DNA of 64,000 nt from Cytobacillus luteolus. Its GTDB lineage: Bacteria; Bacillota; Bacilli; Bacillales; Bacillaceae_L. Numbering within the stretch: the stretch's first letter is position 1; every line of letters starts with the position of its first letter. Shown in pieces: positions 8,494 to 19,301 of this stretch. Position numbers and translations under genes: made by a program. The stretch lies in NCBI RefSeq assembly GCF_017873715.1, contig NZ_JAGGKM010000004.1:310001-374000 (forward strand), written 5' to 3'. The notes beneath the pieces were generated by a model. That model was not told the DNA's origin. It searched no databases and was given only the letters and a program-made list of their open reading frames with translations.

Positions 8494-9612
8494 TTAGCTT
8501 CTTTGCTCAACTGGTACGTAAGTTTGCATTCCAGGTCCAGTGTATTCTGCACGTGGACGAATTAAACGGTTATTATCATATTGCTCTAGGATATGGGCTA
8601 ACCAGCCTGATACACGGCTAACCGCAAAGATAGGTGTAAACAAGTCATGGTCTATTCCTAAGCTGTGATATACAGAAGCAGAATAGAAATCGACATTCGG
8701 TGGTAGAGGTTTTGCACTAGTTACAATTTCCTCAATCTTTGTAGACATTTCGTACCACTTTGTCTCACCTGTAATTGTTGTTAACTTCTGAGACATTTTT
8801 TTCAAATGTTTTGCACGAGGGTCACCTTGTTGATATACACGGTGTCCAAAGCCCATGATTTTTTCTTTATTTGCAAGTTTAGTTTGAATGTAAGATTCTA
8901 CATTTTCTACTTCACCAATCTCTGATAACATCTTCATAACTGCTTCATTTGCTCCACCGTGAAGTGGTCCTTTTAAAGCACCAATTGCAGCAGTTACTCC
9001 AGAATACACATCGGATAACGTAGCTACACAAACACGTGCAGTAAATGTTGAAGCATTTAATTCGTGGTCAGCATGTAAAACTAAAGCTTTATCAAAAGCT
9101 TCTATTGCAATTTCACTAGGCTCTTGGCCAGTTAACATATATATGAAATTAGCAGCAAAGCCTAAATCTGTACGTGGTGCGATTGGCTCTAAGCCTTTTC
9201 TCACTCGTGAAAAAGCAGTCACTAGTGATGGAATCTTTGCTTGTAGGCGGATCGCTTTTTGATAATTTGAAGCCTCGTCCATATTGTCTGCCTCTTCATC
9301 ATATAAACCTAATAAAGACACAGCTGAGCGAAGTGCTGCCATTGGATGGACTTTGTCGATTGGGTAAGTTTTAAAATGATTTAATACTTCTTGTGGTAAA
9401 CTTGCATTTTCGGCTAGTTGTTGCTTTAATTCTGCAAGCTCATTTTGAGTTGGTAATTTACGGTGCCATAATAAGTAAATAACTTCTTCGAAACTTGCAT
9501 TATCTGCAAGGTCATCAATGTTATACCCAACATAAGTTAGGGTATCATCGATAATAGAACTGATAGAAGATGTAGTTGCTACAATCCCTTCTAGACCGCG
9601 TGTTGCTGTCAT
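8494..9612 (-). CDS. citZ: Citrate synthase II
   Basis: 372-residue citrate synthase; condenses acetyl-CoA and oxaloacetate. Catalytic regions: GALKGPLHGGANE (His), IMGFGHRVYQQGDPRAKHL (His/Arg) and NVDFYSASVYHSLGI (Asp). The start is the ATG at 9612, 6 nt after AAAGGAGAGG, giving M-T-A-T-R-G-L-E-G as in B. subtilis CitZ; the in-frame upstream codons (to 9675) are leader. First gene of the TCA cluster. A cre site lies about 110 nt upstream. Confidence 0.97.
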   Translation of the reverse strand: MTATRGLEGIVATTSSISSIIDDTLTYVGYNIDDLADNASFEEVIYLLWHRKLPTQNELAELKQQLAENASLPQEVLNHFKTYPIDKVHPMAALRSAVSLLGLYDEEADNMDEASNYQKAIRLQAKIPSLVTAFSRVRKGLEPIAPRTDLGFAANFIYMLTGQEPSEIAIEAFDKALVLHADHELNASTFTARVCVATLSDVYSGVTAAIGALKGPLHGGANEAVMKMLSEIGEVENVESYIQTKLANKEKIMGFGHRVYQQGDPRAKHLKKMSQKLTTITGETKWYEMSTKIEEIVTSAKPLPPNVDFYSASVYHSLGIDHDLFTPIFAVSRVSGWLAHILEQYDNNRLIRPRAEYTGPGMQTYVPVEQRS

Positions 9613-9918
9613 AAAAACCTCTCCTTTTTTTAAAAATCTCCCCATTACCCCAGTATTGATTTGGACTTTATCCAAGTGAGCGCTTGTTCAATATAACACA
9701 TTACATAACTTCATTTTTTAAAAAGTAAATGCTTACAATTACAAGCGTCCATTAAGTGTACACCACAAAAAAGTAGGTGACATCTAGTATAGGATAAAAT
9801 TGCATATAAATGCTCTATGTAGGAAGGATGCAATCTTATCTATTATTATACCTAATTATCAGATTTTTGTGAATCACAACAGGTATAGTAAGACCATAAA
9901 TATTATAACACAAAAATA
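9613..9918. other. citZ upstream region
   Basis: 306 nt without a gene. It holds the citZ ribosome binding site, the AT-rich promoter region (TTATAT near 9692-9697 on the minus strand is a possible -10) and the cre site at 9724-9737. I see no clear terminator for ytwI and no small ORF. Confidence 0.5.
9724..9737 (-). promoter_or_regulatory. Candidate cre site upstream of citZ
   Basis: Minus strand TGTAAGCATTTACT matches the cre consensus at 12 of 14 positions and closely resembles the established B. subtilis citZ cre, which also has CA rather than CG at the centre. It sits about 110 nt before the citZ start. Confidence 0.65.
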
Positions 9919-10380
9919 TTATGTGAAAAAATTATAAAGCCTCATTGCTAAGTAGGCTATTCCAGCACCGATTAAGGGCCCTACTGCAACCCCTTTAAAT
10001 AAAGCTACTGCAATAATAGTTCCAAATACAAGAGCAGTGGTAATGTGTGGATCATCTGCAAGGAGATGAATTCCTCCTTTAGCAATCAATGCCACGGCAA
10101 TACCAGATGCTAGTGCTATCCAAGCATATGGTGATTTCACTGCATCACCAAGTTGTTTAAAACCTATTTCTCCAGTCGCAATTGGTACTAAAACAGCTAG
10201 AGTAATTAGTGTAATCCCCCAATTTATGCCTTTACCTTGGATATGCGGAAAAAATTTAGAATCCAATCCAGTCCACTTTAATACCAGAAGTACCGCTACT
10301 GCTATTATTAGTGATTGGTTTTTCCCGACCACACCTATTGCTAACAAGACAAGCAAAAATAAGGTAGCTTGATTAAACAA
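9919..10380 (-). CDS. ytwI: YtwI, DUF441 membrane protein
   Basis: 153-residue polytopic protein of the DUF441 family, with about four hydrophobic segments and conserved stretches KGINWGITLITLAVLVPIATGEIGFKQLG, DDPHITTALVFGTI and GVAVGPLIGAGIAYLAMRL. Function unknown. I place the start at TTG (10380), 9 nt after AGGAAGG, giving M-F-N-Q-A-T-L-F-L like the B. subtilis protein; the ATG at 10389 directly abuts that site and is a poorer choice. Transcribed towards citZ, divergent from ytvI. Confidence 0.85.
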   Translation of the reverse strand: MFNQATLFLLVLLAIGVVGKNQSLIIAVAVLLVLKWTGLDSKFFPHIQGKGINWGITLITLAVLVPIATGEIGFKQLGDAVKSPYAWIALASGIAVALIAKGGIHLLADDPHITTALVFGTIIAVALFKGVAVGPLIGAGIAYLAMRLYNFFT

Positions 10381-10533
10381 GTTACTCATCCTTCCTATTT
10401 TACAACTACTATATCGTACCATATAAAAATATTTTCTACCATGATATAAGTCACTAATTAAGGGTTTGTACTTTCCATAAATTATATAAGAATGTAAAAT
10501 AAGGATATTACCCTAAGACAGGAGGTTTTCTAT

Positions 10534-11652
10534 TTGACTATCCAGCATTTATATAGTGTATTACGATTCCTGTTGGTTCTTGCAATCGTTGTAATTGGTC
10601 TCATCACAATATATTTATTATCAACTGTTACTTATCCTTTTATTATTGCGCTTGTTATTGCTTTTATTATTAATCCATTGGTTAATTTTCTTCAATACAA
10701 AGGGAAAATGCCTAGAACCTTAGCTGTTTTTATAGCACTTATACTGGTCTTTGCTATAGTTGCAGGTTTATTAACCTTATTGATTGCTGAGATTATTTCA
10801 GGTGCAAACTATTTAGCTAATGTAGTTCCTTCCCATTTTGAGAAGCTAGTAGTATATATAGAAGAAATAATTACCGCTCAGGTAATTCCTATGTATAATC
10901 AGCTTACTAATCTATTTAATAATTTGGAAAGCGGGCAGCAAAATACCATCATTGAAAATATTCAAAATGTCGGGACAACAGTTGCCACAAATGTTGGGCA
11001 ATTTATTCAAACAATCTTACAAAATATTCCTAACTTCTTAGGTTGGCTTCCAAACGCTGCAACAGTACTAATTTTTTCTTTATTAGCTACGTTTTTTATC
11101 AGTAAGGATTGGGATCGTCTAGTAGGTATCGGAAGAAAAATACTTCCAGTAAAGGCTCGTACGTCAGGCAAAACCGTTTTTGTTGATCTACAAAAAGCCT
11201 TATTTGGATTTATTAAAGCACAAGCTACATTGATTTCTATTACTACGGTTATTGTCTTAATTGGATTACTTGTCTTACGAGTAGATTACGCAATCACCAT
11301 TGCTTTATTAATCGGTATAGTTGATGTGTTACCATACTTAGGAACAGGGCTAGTCTTTGTACCTTGGATCATCTATTCTGCATTAAGTGGAGATGTACAT
11401 TTAGCCTTAGGGTTGGGCGTTCTTTATGTAATCGTCATTGTCCAAAGACAAATTATGGAGCCTAAAATTTTATCTTCAAGTATTGGGTTAGACCCATTAG
11501 CAACACTCATTTCCTTATTCGTTGGCTTTAAATTATTTGGATTTCTAGGTTTAATTATCGGCCCAGTTTTACTTGTAATCATAAAAACCCTCAGTACTGC
11601 TGGGGTATTTAGGGACTTATGGAGCTTTATTATCAACAATAAATCTGCATAA
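10534..11652 (+). CDS. ytvI: YtvI, AI-2E family transporter / sporulation membrane protein
   Basis: 372-residue protein of the AI-2E (PerM) exporter-like superfamily with about seven to eight membrane helices, including conserved LPYLGTGLVFVPW and QRQIMEPKILSSSIGLDPLATLISLFVGFKLFG. B. subtilis YtvI is annotated as a sporulation membrane protein; the substrate is unknown. The start is TTG at 10534, 8 nt after AGGAGG. Monocistronic, ending at a bidirectional terminator shared with fxsA. Confidence 0.9.
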   Translation: MTIQHLYSVLRFLLVLAIVVIGLITIYLLSTVTYPFIIALVIAFIINPLVNFLQYKGKMPRTLAVFIALILVFAIVAGLLTLLIAEIISGANYLANVVPSHFEKLVVYIEEIITAQVIPMYNQLTNLFNNLESGQQNTIIENIQNVGTTVATNVGQFIQTILQNIPNFLGWLPNAATVLIFSLLATFFISKDWDRLVGIGRKILPVKARTSGKTVFVDLQKALFGFIKAQATLISITTVIVLIGLLVLRVDYAITIALLIGIVDVLPYLGTGLVFVPWIIYSALSGDVHLALGLGVLYVIVIVQRQIMEPKILSSSIGLDPLATLISLFVGFKLFGFLGLIIGPVLLVIIKTLSTAGVFRDLWSFIINNKSA

Positions 11653-11655
11653 AAA

Positions 11656-11687
11656 AAGAGGGGATGACTCATTGAGCTTCCCCTCTT
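11656..11687. terminator. Bidirectional terminator between ytvI and fxsA
   Basis: AAGAGGGG/CCCCTCTT stem with A residues on the left and T residues on the right, between converging genes. Confidence 0.85.
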
Positions 11688-11698
11688 TTCTTCATATG

Positions 11699-12091
11699 TT
11701 ATCTTCTAATAATGGTAAACTGACCGTTATTTATCATTCTTTGAATAATCCTTCCAATCAATGGCTTTATGGTATTTCTAGTAGGTGGTAACAACAGAAA
11801 AAATCCTAATGCATCTGTTATAAAACCGGGAGTTAATAGTAGTGTTCCTCCTATTAAAATACAAATACCATCCATAATAGCATTGGCTGGTGGGTATCCG
11901 TAGGATATGTCCTCCTGTGCCTTTTTTAGAACTTCTATTCCTTGTTTTTTTGCTAACCATGCTCCTATTACACCAGTGGCGATTATTAATAGAATGGTTG
12001 GCCATACCCCAATTGTATTTCCAGAGAACACAAGTAATCCAATTTCTAATGCCGGAACAATTATAATCAGTGCAAAAAGTATACGAAACAT
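11699..12091 (-). CDS. fxsA: FxsA family membrane protein
   Basis: 130-residue protein with the FxsA pattern: N-terminal helix (4-24), second helix (28-48) ending WLAKKQG, the conserved motif EVLKKAQEDISYGYPPANAIMDG, and a third membrane region ILIGGTLLLTPGFITDALGFFLLLPPTR. Named from E. coli FxsA, which affects phage T7 exclusion when overproduced; the native role is unknown. The ATG follows CGGGGGTTAAGACA. It is downstream of pyk in the same direction but behind pyk's terminator. Confidence 0.9.
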   Translation of the reverse strand: MFRILFALIIIVPALEIGLLVFSGNTIGVWPTILLIIATGVIGAWLAKKQGIEVLKKAQEDISYGYPPANAIMDGICILIGGTLLLTPGFITDALGFFLLLPPTRNTIKPLIGRIIQRMINNGQFTIIRR

Positions 12092-12160
12092 TGTCTTAAC
12101 CCCCGAATCTCTTTATAACAAAATTATTCTTGTCCCACTATTATATGCTTAGAAAAACAA

Positions 12161-12190
12161 AAAGAGAAGGAAAGATCATCCCTTCTCTTT
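12161..12190 (-). terminator. Intrinsic terminator of pfkA-pyk
   Basis: Perfect 10-bp stem AAAGAGAAGG/CCTTCTCTTT followed on the minus strand by T residues, 26 nt beyond the pyk stop. Confidence 0.88.
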
Positions 12191-12215
12191 AAACATTAAC
12201 GTTCATTTATTTAAA

Positions 12216-13976
12216 TTAAAGCACACTAGCATGACCATCGTAAATCACGCCACGTGACGCGTCTACAGTAATATCTTGCCCGTCCTTTATAAGTGTTGTA
12301 GCATTTTCTACACCTACAATTACTGGTATACCTAAACTAAGTCCTACAACTGCAGCATGGCTTGTTAGCCCACCCTCTTCTGTAATCAGAGCAGAGGCTT
12401 TTTCAAGTGCTTGCATCATATCACGGTCTGTTCCAACAGTAACAAGGATCGCTCCATCTTCCATTTTGCGATTAGCTTCCTCACCAGACTTAACAATGAT
12501 AGCTTTGCCATACGCTGTTTTTCTACCAATTCCTTGTCCCTTCACGATCACATCACCAACCACATGAATTTTCATAAGGTTAGTTGTGCCCGTTTCACCG
12601 ACTGGTACTCCGGCAGTTATCACAACTAAGTCCCCTGGTGTAATGATACCAGATTGTATCCCTTCTTGAACAGCAATATCTAACATCTCATCTGTTGATG
12701 TTGCTATGCTTCCAGCTTGTGGATATACTCCCCATGCAAGTGCTAATCTTCTAGATGCTGATGGACTAGTTGTAACAGCGATGATAGGTGCCTTAGGTCT
12801 ATATTTTGAAATCATTTTAGCAGTATGACCACTTTCAGTAGGTGTTATGATTGCAGAAACATCTAGATTTAAAGCAGTATGTGCCACAGATTGACCAATT
12901 GCATCTGTAATTGTAATTCCACTTTGCTTACTACGAGTAGAAAGCATTTCACGATATTGTAATGCTGTTTCAGCACGTGATGCGATATTATGCATTGTTT
13001 GAACAGCTTCTTGAGGGTAATTTCCAGCCGCTGTTTCTCCAGAAAGCATAATTGCATCTGTCCCATCAAAGATAGCGTTAGCCACGTCACTTGCTTCTGC
13101 ACGTGTAGGTCTAGGATTACGTTGCATTGAATCTAACATTTGAGTTGCAGTAATTACAGGTTTACCTAAGGCGTTACATTTCTTGATTAACTCCTTTTGT
13201 ACTAATGGTACTTCTTCAGCTGGTATCTCTACTCCTAAGTCACCACGAGCGACCATTAAACCGTCAGACACCTCAAGAATTTCATCAATATTGTCAACAC
13301 CTTCTTGATTCTCAATCTTAGGAATAATTTCAATAGTTGAGGCATTATGCTTTTCTAGAAGATCACGAATTTCAAGTACATCTGAAGCACGTCGTACGAA
13401 CGAAGCTGCAATAAAATCCACACCTTGTTCAATCCCAAAGATAATATCATTTGTATCTTTTTCAGTAATGCCTGGTAGTTTTACCTGCACCCCTGGAACA
13501 TTGACACCCTTTTTATTTTTAAGGGTTCCGGTGTTTAGTATTTTCGTCGTAATCTCTTGATTTTGGTGGTCAATTGAAAGAACCTCTAGACCAATTAATC
13601 CATCATCCAATAAAATTTTTGAGCCAATATTCACATCTTCTATTAAACCAGGGTATGTAATTGAAAATTTTTCAAGCGTTCCTACTGTTTCGGTCATGGA
13701 AACAATAATTGTTGAGCCTTCTTTTAATTCAATTGCCCCATTTTCCATAGTATGAGTACGAATCTCTGGACCTTTGGTATCAAGAAGTATAGCAACCGTT
13801 TTACCTGTTTTTTCTGAAGCCTCTCGAATGTTTTTTATTCTCGCCCCGTGCTCTTCATAGTCACCATGTGAGAAGTTAAGTCTGGCTACATTTAAACCCG
13901 CCTCAATTAACTTTGTAAGCATCTCTACACTTTCACTCGCGGGACCTATTGTACATACAATTTTAGTTTTTCTCAT
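12216..13976 (-). CDS. pyk: Pyruvate kinase with C-terminal PEP-utilising domain
   Basis: 586-residue pyruvate kinase making pyruvate and ATP from [24 protein letters not shown], and the active-site helix [17 protein letters not shown] with [12 protein letters not shown] are present. Residues about 475-586 form the extra C-terminal domain typical of Bacillus pyruvate kinases, with the swivelling His motif [21 protein letters not shown]. The ATG follows GAGGAGG. Second gene of pfkA-pyk, 48 nt after pfkA; a palindromic cre-like sequence lies in that gap. Confidence 0.97.
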   Translation of the reverse strand: MRKTKIVCTIGPASESVEMLTKLIEAGLNVARLNFSHGDYEEHGARIKNIREASEKTGKTVAILLDTKGPEIRTHTMENGAIELKEGSTIIVSMTETVGTLEKFSITYPGLIEDVNIGSKILLDDGLIGLEVLSIDHQNQEITTKILNTGTLKNKKGVNVPGVQVKLPGITEKDTNDIIFGIEQGVDFIAASFVRRASDVLEIRDLLEKHNASTIEIIPKIENQEGVDNIDEILEVSDGLMVARGDLGVEIPAEEVPLVQKELIKKCNALGKPVITATQMLDSMQRNPRPTRAEASDVANAIFDGTDAIMLSGETAAGNYPQEAVQTMHNIASRAETALQYREMLSTRSKQSGITITDAIGQSVAHTALNLDVSAIITPTESGHTAKMISKYRPKAPIIAVTTSPSASRRLALAWGVYPQAGSIATSTDEMLDIAVQEGIQSGIITPGDLVVITAGVPVGETGTTNLMKIHVVGDVIVKGQGIGRKTAYGKAIIVKSGEEANRKMEDGAILVTVGTDRDMMQALEKASALITEEGGLTSHAAVVGLSLGIPVIVGVENATTLIKDGQDITVDASRGVIYDGHASVL

Positions 13977-14000
13977 TTTTGAACTACCTCCTCTATCAAT

Positions 14001-14018
14001 TGTGGAAACGATTCCACA
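14001..14018. promoter_or_regulatory. Palindrome / cre-like site between pfkA and pyk
   Basis: TGTGGAAACGATTCCACA: a 7-bp inverted repeat around ACGA. The inner 14 nt match the cre consensus at 12 positions. It could bind CcpA or act as an intercistronic RNA hairpin. Confidence 0.45.
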
Positions 14019-14024
14019 CCCATT

Positions 14025-14993
<969 letters not shown>

Positions 14994-15228
14994 TCAGGTT
15001 AATTTAGTTCGATATGTAACATTCCTATATGCATTCACATGAGTGCGTTGCTACTATTCATTGTTTAACATACCATGAAGAATTATTGAAGACAATAGAG
15101 TGATAAATGAATACATAGAAAACTATGTGTCAAATTTACAACAATAAAGTGAAGAGTAGTTGAGAATGTTTTTATACTTATTTATTGTTTCTTTAATGAA
15201 AGATAATATTCTTAAGTATCAAAACCAA

Positions 15229-15263
15229 AAGAACGTGCCCCGATAATGGAATCGCACGTTCTT
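15229..15263 (-). terminator. Intrinsic terminator of accDA
   Basis: Perfect 10-bp stem AAGAACGTGC/GCACGTTCTT followed on the minus strand by a T-rich stretch, 8 nt after the accA stop. Confidence 0.85.
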
Positions 15264-15270
15264 GGCAATA

Positions 15271-16248
15271 TTACTGTACACCTATATAATCATTCGTACT
15301 CTGAAATTCACCAATCGATTTAAACTTTTCATAACGATGTTTAACTAATTCAACCTTCCCCATTTTAGTTAATAATGAAAGTGACTCTCTCAATACACGG
15401 TCAATATGTGCAGTTTGTGTTTCAACATCCTTATGAGCTCCACCTTTAACCTCAGGGATAATTTCATCAATTACTCCAAGCTCTTTTAAATCTGGAGCTG
15501 TAATTTTCATCGTCTCTGCTGCTTTCTTTGCTAAACTAGCATCTTTCCAAAGTAATGCAGCTGCACCTTCTGGAGAAATAACAGAATAAGTGGAATTCTC
15601 TAGCATATGTATATGATTCCCAACTCCTAACGCTAAAGCTCCACCACTTCCACCTTCACCTATTACAATGCATACAACTGGAACGGTTAGACCGGCCATT
15701 TCAAATAGATTTTTTGCTATCGCTTCACTTTGACCACGCTCTTCTGCTGCCTTCCCAGGATATGCACCCTTAGTGTCAATAAAACAAATGATAGGGCGGT
15801 TAAACTTTTCCGCTTGTTTCATTAAACGAAGAGCCTTACGATACCCCTCTGGGTGAGGCATTCCAAAATTGCGACGAATGTTTTCCTTCGTGTCTTTCCC
15901 ACGTTGGTGACCAATTATTGTAACAGGAAGACCATGATACTTTGCAATTCCACTAACAATTGCTTCATCATCTCCATAGTAGCGGTCCCCATGACATTCT
16001 AAAAAATTCGTAAACAGTCGCTTAATATAGTCGAGAGAGGTAGGACGTTCTGGATGTCGTGCTATTTGAACTCTGTCCCACGGCTTCATGTTTCCATAAA
16101 TCTCGTTTTCTAATTTTGCTAGTCTACCTTCTAGCTTCTCTAACTCATCCGTTAAATCTACATCTGTATTTTTCGTAAACTCTCTTAACTCTGAGATTTT
16201 TTTCCTTAATTCTATAACCGGACGTTCAAATTCCAATTCTCCTACCAA
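15271..16248 (-). CDS. accA: Acetyl-CoA carboxylase carboxyltransferase alpha subunit
   Basis: 325-residue AccA; with AccD it transfers the carboxyl group from biotin to acetyl-CoA to make malonyl-CoA. RPTSLDYI, FHGDRxxGDD-type motif ([12 protein letters not shown]), [46 protein letters not shown] and [16 protein letters not shown] are conserved. The start is TTG at 16248, inside the 3' end of accD (7-nt overlap TTGGTAG), behind GGAGGTGAG, so it is probably translationally coupled. Confidence 0.97.
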   Translation of the reverse strand: MVGELEFERPVIELRKKISELREFTKNTDVDLTDELEKLEGRLAKLENEIYGNMKPWDRVQIARHPERPTSLDYIKRLFTNFLECHGDRYYGDDEAIVSGIAKYHGLPVTIIGHQRGKDTKENIRRNFGMPHPEGYRKALRLMKQAEKFNRPIICFIDTKGAYPGKAAEERGQSEAIAKNLFEMAGLTVPVVCIVIGEGGSGGALALGVGNHIHMLENSTYSVISPEGAAALLWKDASLAKKAAETMKITAPDLKELGVIDEIIPEVKGGAHKDVETQTAHIDRVLRESLSLLTKMGKVELVKHRYEKFKSIGEFQSTNDYIGVQ

Positions 16249-17105
16249 TTCAACTCACCTCCAGGTTGGTGTATATCTAGTACATTAGCAAGTGTTTCTT
16301 TCAAATCCTGACGATGAACAACTGCATCCAATTGTCCATGCTTAAGAAGAAACTCCGCAGTTTGGAAATCAGAAGGTAGATCTTCACGAATCGTTTGTTC
16401 AATAATTCTTCTACCTGCAAATCCTATTAAAGCACCAGGTTCTGCAAAATTGTAATCTCCTAAAGAGGCAAAACTAGCAGAAACTCCACCTGTTGTTGGG
16501 TGAGTCATAACTGAAATGATTAATCCACCCTTATCACTATGCATTTTTAACGCTGAACTTGTTTTTGCCATCTGCATTAAACTTAAAACGCCTTCCTGCA
16601 TTCTCGCTCCGCCTGAGGCTGTAAAGATAATAAAAGGCACACCTAATTCTGATGCTTTTTCAATGGCTCTCGTAATTTTCTCTCCTACTACTGAACCCAT
16701 ACTCCCCATTCTAAAACTTGAATCCATAATGGCAATAACCGTTTTGTTACCGTTTATTTTACCTTCACCAGTTACAACAGCCTCATTAATTCTAGCTTTT
16801 TTTCTATCTTTTTCAAGTTTCTCAAGGTAATCAGGAAATCCTAATGGATTTTGAGAGAGCAATTCTCTATCATATTCCATGAATGAACCTTCATCTAGTA
16901 AACTTTGGAGTCTGTCATGTGAATTCATCATATGATGATGGTCACAATTCATACACACTCGCAAATTTTTATTTAATTCTTTAGTATACATGATCTTCTT
17001 GCAGTTTGGACATTTTGTCATTATTCCTTCAGGTACATCTTGCTTTGCCTGTTCAGATGGAATAGAAGCATACTTTTTCTTCTTTACAAATATATCTTTT
17101 AACAA
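16242..17105 (-). CDS. accD: Acetyl-CoA carboxylase carboxyltransferase beta subunit
   Basis: 287-residue AccD. An N-terminal zinc ribbon (CPNCKKIM...CMNC, about residues 30-52) is followed by the carboxyltransferase core with [44 protein letters not shown] and [16 protein letters not shown]. The start is TTG at 17105, 7 nt after GGGAGG, giving M-L-K-D-I-F as in B. subtilis; the in-frame upstream ATG at 17132 has no ribosome binding site. First gene of accDA. Confidence 0.96.
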   Translation of the reverse strand: MLKDIFVKKKKYASIPSEQAKQDVPEGIMTKCPNCKKIMYTKELNKNLRVCMNCDHHHMMNSHDRLQSLLDEGSFMEYDRELLSQNPLGFPDYLEKLEKDRKKARINEAVVTGEGKINGNKTVIAIMDSSFRMGSMGSVVGEKITRAIEKASELGVPFIIFTASGGARMQEGVLSLMQMAKTSSALKMHSDKGGLIISVMTHPTTGGVSASFASLGDYNFAEPGALIGFAGRRIIEQTIREDLPSDFQTAEFLLKHGQLDAVVHRQDLKETLANVLDIHQPGGELNW

Positions 17106-17247
17106 GCATAAACCTCCCTTACTTAATAGCAACCCTACAGTTTACGGACTATATAGAGATAATAGAACAAAGCAATCTTTCTTTAGTTCCCTCTCTCTAT
17201 TACTGTAACGAAACAAGCCCAAACATTTTGTTGAAACATGTCATACG

Positions 17248-17871
17248 TTATTCGACAATTTCTTTAATTGCGAGCTTTTCATAGATATGTAATGCTTTTT
17301 CCACATTTTTTGAAGAAAAAGCATCAAGTAGTTCTTGATAGAGTGATTTATTATTTTTAGTAGGGTCTTGGACTTGTAGCACTAGGAAATACTCACTAAT
17401 CACTTGCCAAAGTCGTAGAAATAAACTGTTATTAATTCCCTTTACCACTCCGCTAAAAAACTCATGACGTGTAAATTCTGTCGTATTAATAAGTTCACTA
17501 AGACTTTGTAATTGCTTCTCGCTCATTCTCTCGCAGGCTAAAACAATACTATCACGTTCAATTAAATACTTTGTTTCAATTAAATCTTTTTTAACTTTTA
17601 CATCTTCTAATATATACGTGCCTAATATTTGAACAAGCTGGTGGTCTCCAAAATTTTTTATAAAAGTGCCTTCTCCTCTTCTTGTCTCAATAATACCTAG
17701 GAGTTCCAGAGAACGTAATGCTTCTCGTACAGAAGATCTTCCAGCCTTTAAGCGTTCGGATAGCTCTCGTTCGGACGGAATTTTATCTCCGGCAACAAGT
17801 CCGTCTGCCACAATGATAGAACGTATTTGTTTTAATATTTCAATATATACCTTCGAATTTGAAGAGGTCAC
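17248..17871 (-). CDS. GntR-family (FadR/FCD-type) transcription regulator
   Basis: 207-residue regulator. The N-terminal winged helix (about 5-70) has the GntR signature GDKIPSERELSERLKAGRSSVREALRSLELLGIIETRRGEGTFI. The C-terminal region is all-helical and looks like a short FCD domain (HEFF...GINNSLFLRLWQVI). The GTG start at 17871 is 9 nt after ytsJ, with AAGAAGG abutting it, suggesting coupled translation. It lies between ytsJ and accDA, so malate or fatty-acid metabolism is the likely theme. A FadR-type palindrome at 19302-19314 is its candidate operator. Effector unknown. Confidence 0.85.
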   Translation of the reverse strand: MTSSNSKVYIEILKQIRSIIVADGLVAGDKIPSERELSERLKAGRSSVREALRSLELLGIIETRRGEGTFIKNFGDHQLVQILGTYILEDVKVKKDLIETKYLIERDSIVLACERMSEKQLQSLSELINTTEFTRHEFFSGVVKGINNSLFLRLWQVISEYFLVLQVQDPTKNNKSLYQELLDAFSSKNVEKALHIYEKLAIKEIVE

Positions 17872-17880
17872 CTTCTTGAA

Positions 17881-19119
17881 TCACTCGCCTTTACCTATAA
17901 TAGATAATTTACGTGTTTTTTCTGCCACATCTTCAGGGTCCACTACTATTCTTGCAACTCCTGTTTCCATTGCAGCTCTTGCTACTCCTGCAGCTACTGC
18001 CGGGGCAACACGAGCATCGAATGGGGCAGGAATAACATAATCCGGACTTAACTCTTCCTCAGAGACTAAGCTCGCAATTGCTTCAACAGCAGCAATTTTC
18101 ATCTGTTCATTAATATGAGTTGCACGAACATCGAGTGCACCTCTAAAAATACCCGGGAACGCTAAAACATTGTTTACTTGGTTTGGAAAATCTGAACGAC
18201 CTGTCCCCACAACTTTAGCACCTGCAGCCTTTGCTTCTTCTGGCATAATTTCAGGGTTTGGATTAGCCATTGCAAAAATAACTGGATCCGAATTCATACT
18301 TGAAACCATTTCTGCAGTAAGTGCTCCTTCCACAGAAACCCCGATAAATACGTCTGCATCCTTTATTACATCTTGCAGCGAACCTTCTGCTCGTGCATTG
18401 TTTGTATATTTAGCTACTTCTTCTTTAACTGAATTCATTCCGTACGGTCTGCCTTCGTAGATAGCTCCTTTAGTATCACACATAATAATATCTCTTACAC
18501 CATAACGATATAAAAGCTTGATAATAGCGATTCCTGCTGCACCAGCACCGTTTGCTACTACTTTAATTTCAGACATCTTTTTATCAACTAATTTTAATGC
18601 ATTCACTAGTCCAGCAACTGTAACGATTGCAGTACCATGTTGATCATCGTGGAAGATTGGGATATTTGTTTCTTTCTTTAATCGTTCTTCAACAACAAAA
18701 CAATTAGGTGCAGCAATATCTTCTAAATTCACTCCACCAAATGTTGGTTCTAGTAATTTTACAGTTTCGACAATTTTATCTATGTCTGTAGTATTTAGAC
18801 AGATAGGAAATGCATCAACACCAGCAAAGCTCTTAAACAACACTGCTTTACCTTCCATAACCGGAAGAGCTGCCTCTGGTCCTATGTTGCCAAGGCCTAA
18901 TACGGCAGTTCCATCAGAAACAACGGCTACCATATTACCTTTCATTGTATAATCATAAACCTTATTTTTATCATCATAGATTGCTTTACAAGGCTCGGCC
19001 ACTCCAGGTGAGTAGGCTAAACTTAAATCCTTTGCATTTCTAACAGGAACTTTTGATTTTGATTCTAACTTCCCTTTATTTACTAGGTGCATATGTAATG
19101 CTTCTTCACGTAGGGTCAT
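17881..19119 (-). CDS. ytsJ: Malic enzyme (YtsJ type)
   Basis: 412-residue malic enzyme; oxidatively decarboxylates malate to pyruvate. AYSPGVAEPCK, GNIGPEAALPVMEGKAVLFK (catalytic Lys), FHDDQHGTAIV (metal site) and Rossmann VVANGAGAAGIAIIKLL are present, near-identical to B. subtilis YtsJ, which prefers NADP. The start is ATG at 19119, 8 nt after GAGGAG; an in-frame GTG at 19128 is less well placed. A repeat remnant (19161-19202) and a FadR-like palindrome lie upstream. Confidence 0.95.
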   Translation of the reverse strand: MTLREEALHMHLVNKGKLESKSKVPVRNAKDLSLAYSPGVAEPCKAIYDDKNKVYDYTMKGNMVAVVSDGTAVLGLGNIGPEAALPVMEGKAVLFKSFAGVDAFPICLNTTDIDKIVETVKLLEPTFGGVNLEDIAAPNCFVVEERLKKETNIPIFHDDQHGTAIVTVAGLVNALKLVDKKMSEIKVVANGAGAAGIAIIKLLYRYGVRDIIMCDTKGAIYEGRPYGMNSVKEEVAKYTNNARAEGSLQDVIKDADVFIGVSVEGALTAEMVSSMNSDPVIFAMANPNPEIMPEEAKAAGAKVVGTGRSDFPNQVNNVLAFPGIFRGALDVRATHINEQMKIAAVEAIASLVSEEELSPDYVIPAPFDARVAPAVAAGVARAAMETGVARIVVDPEDVAEKTRKLSIIGKGE

Positions 19120-19160
19120 TATTTTCACTCCTCATAGTTTTAGGCTATGTAAAACAACCT

Positions 19161-19202
19161 GTTGATTTCTGCTGCAGGCATTCGCTTTCCGCAGAAATCA
19201 AC
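19161..19202 (+). repeat. Palindromic repeat remnant (internally deleted, 42 bp)
   Basis: GTTGATTTCTGCTGCAGGCA joined to TTCGCTTTCCGCAGAAATCAAC. These are the two ends of the 128-bp family (compare 28108-28235) with the centre lost. It lies 42 nt upstream of ytsJ. Confidence 0.85.
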
Positions 19203-19301
19203 AAGTGGGTCAACTTACACTAGGCTTTAACACAACCTAATTTTAAAAAAGGTAAATTACATCATTGTATAAATACTAGCCATAAAATAAAAATTCCAAA
19301 A

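Noticed and set aside
9677-9690. GTGAGCGCTTGTTC near citZ as a second cre
   Set aside because: The alignment to the consensus is poor on both strands; the better cre is at 9724-9737.
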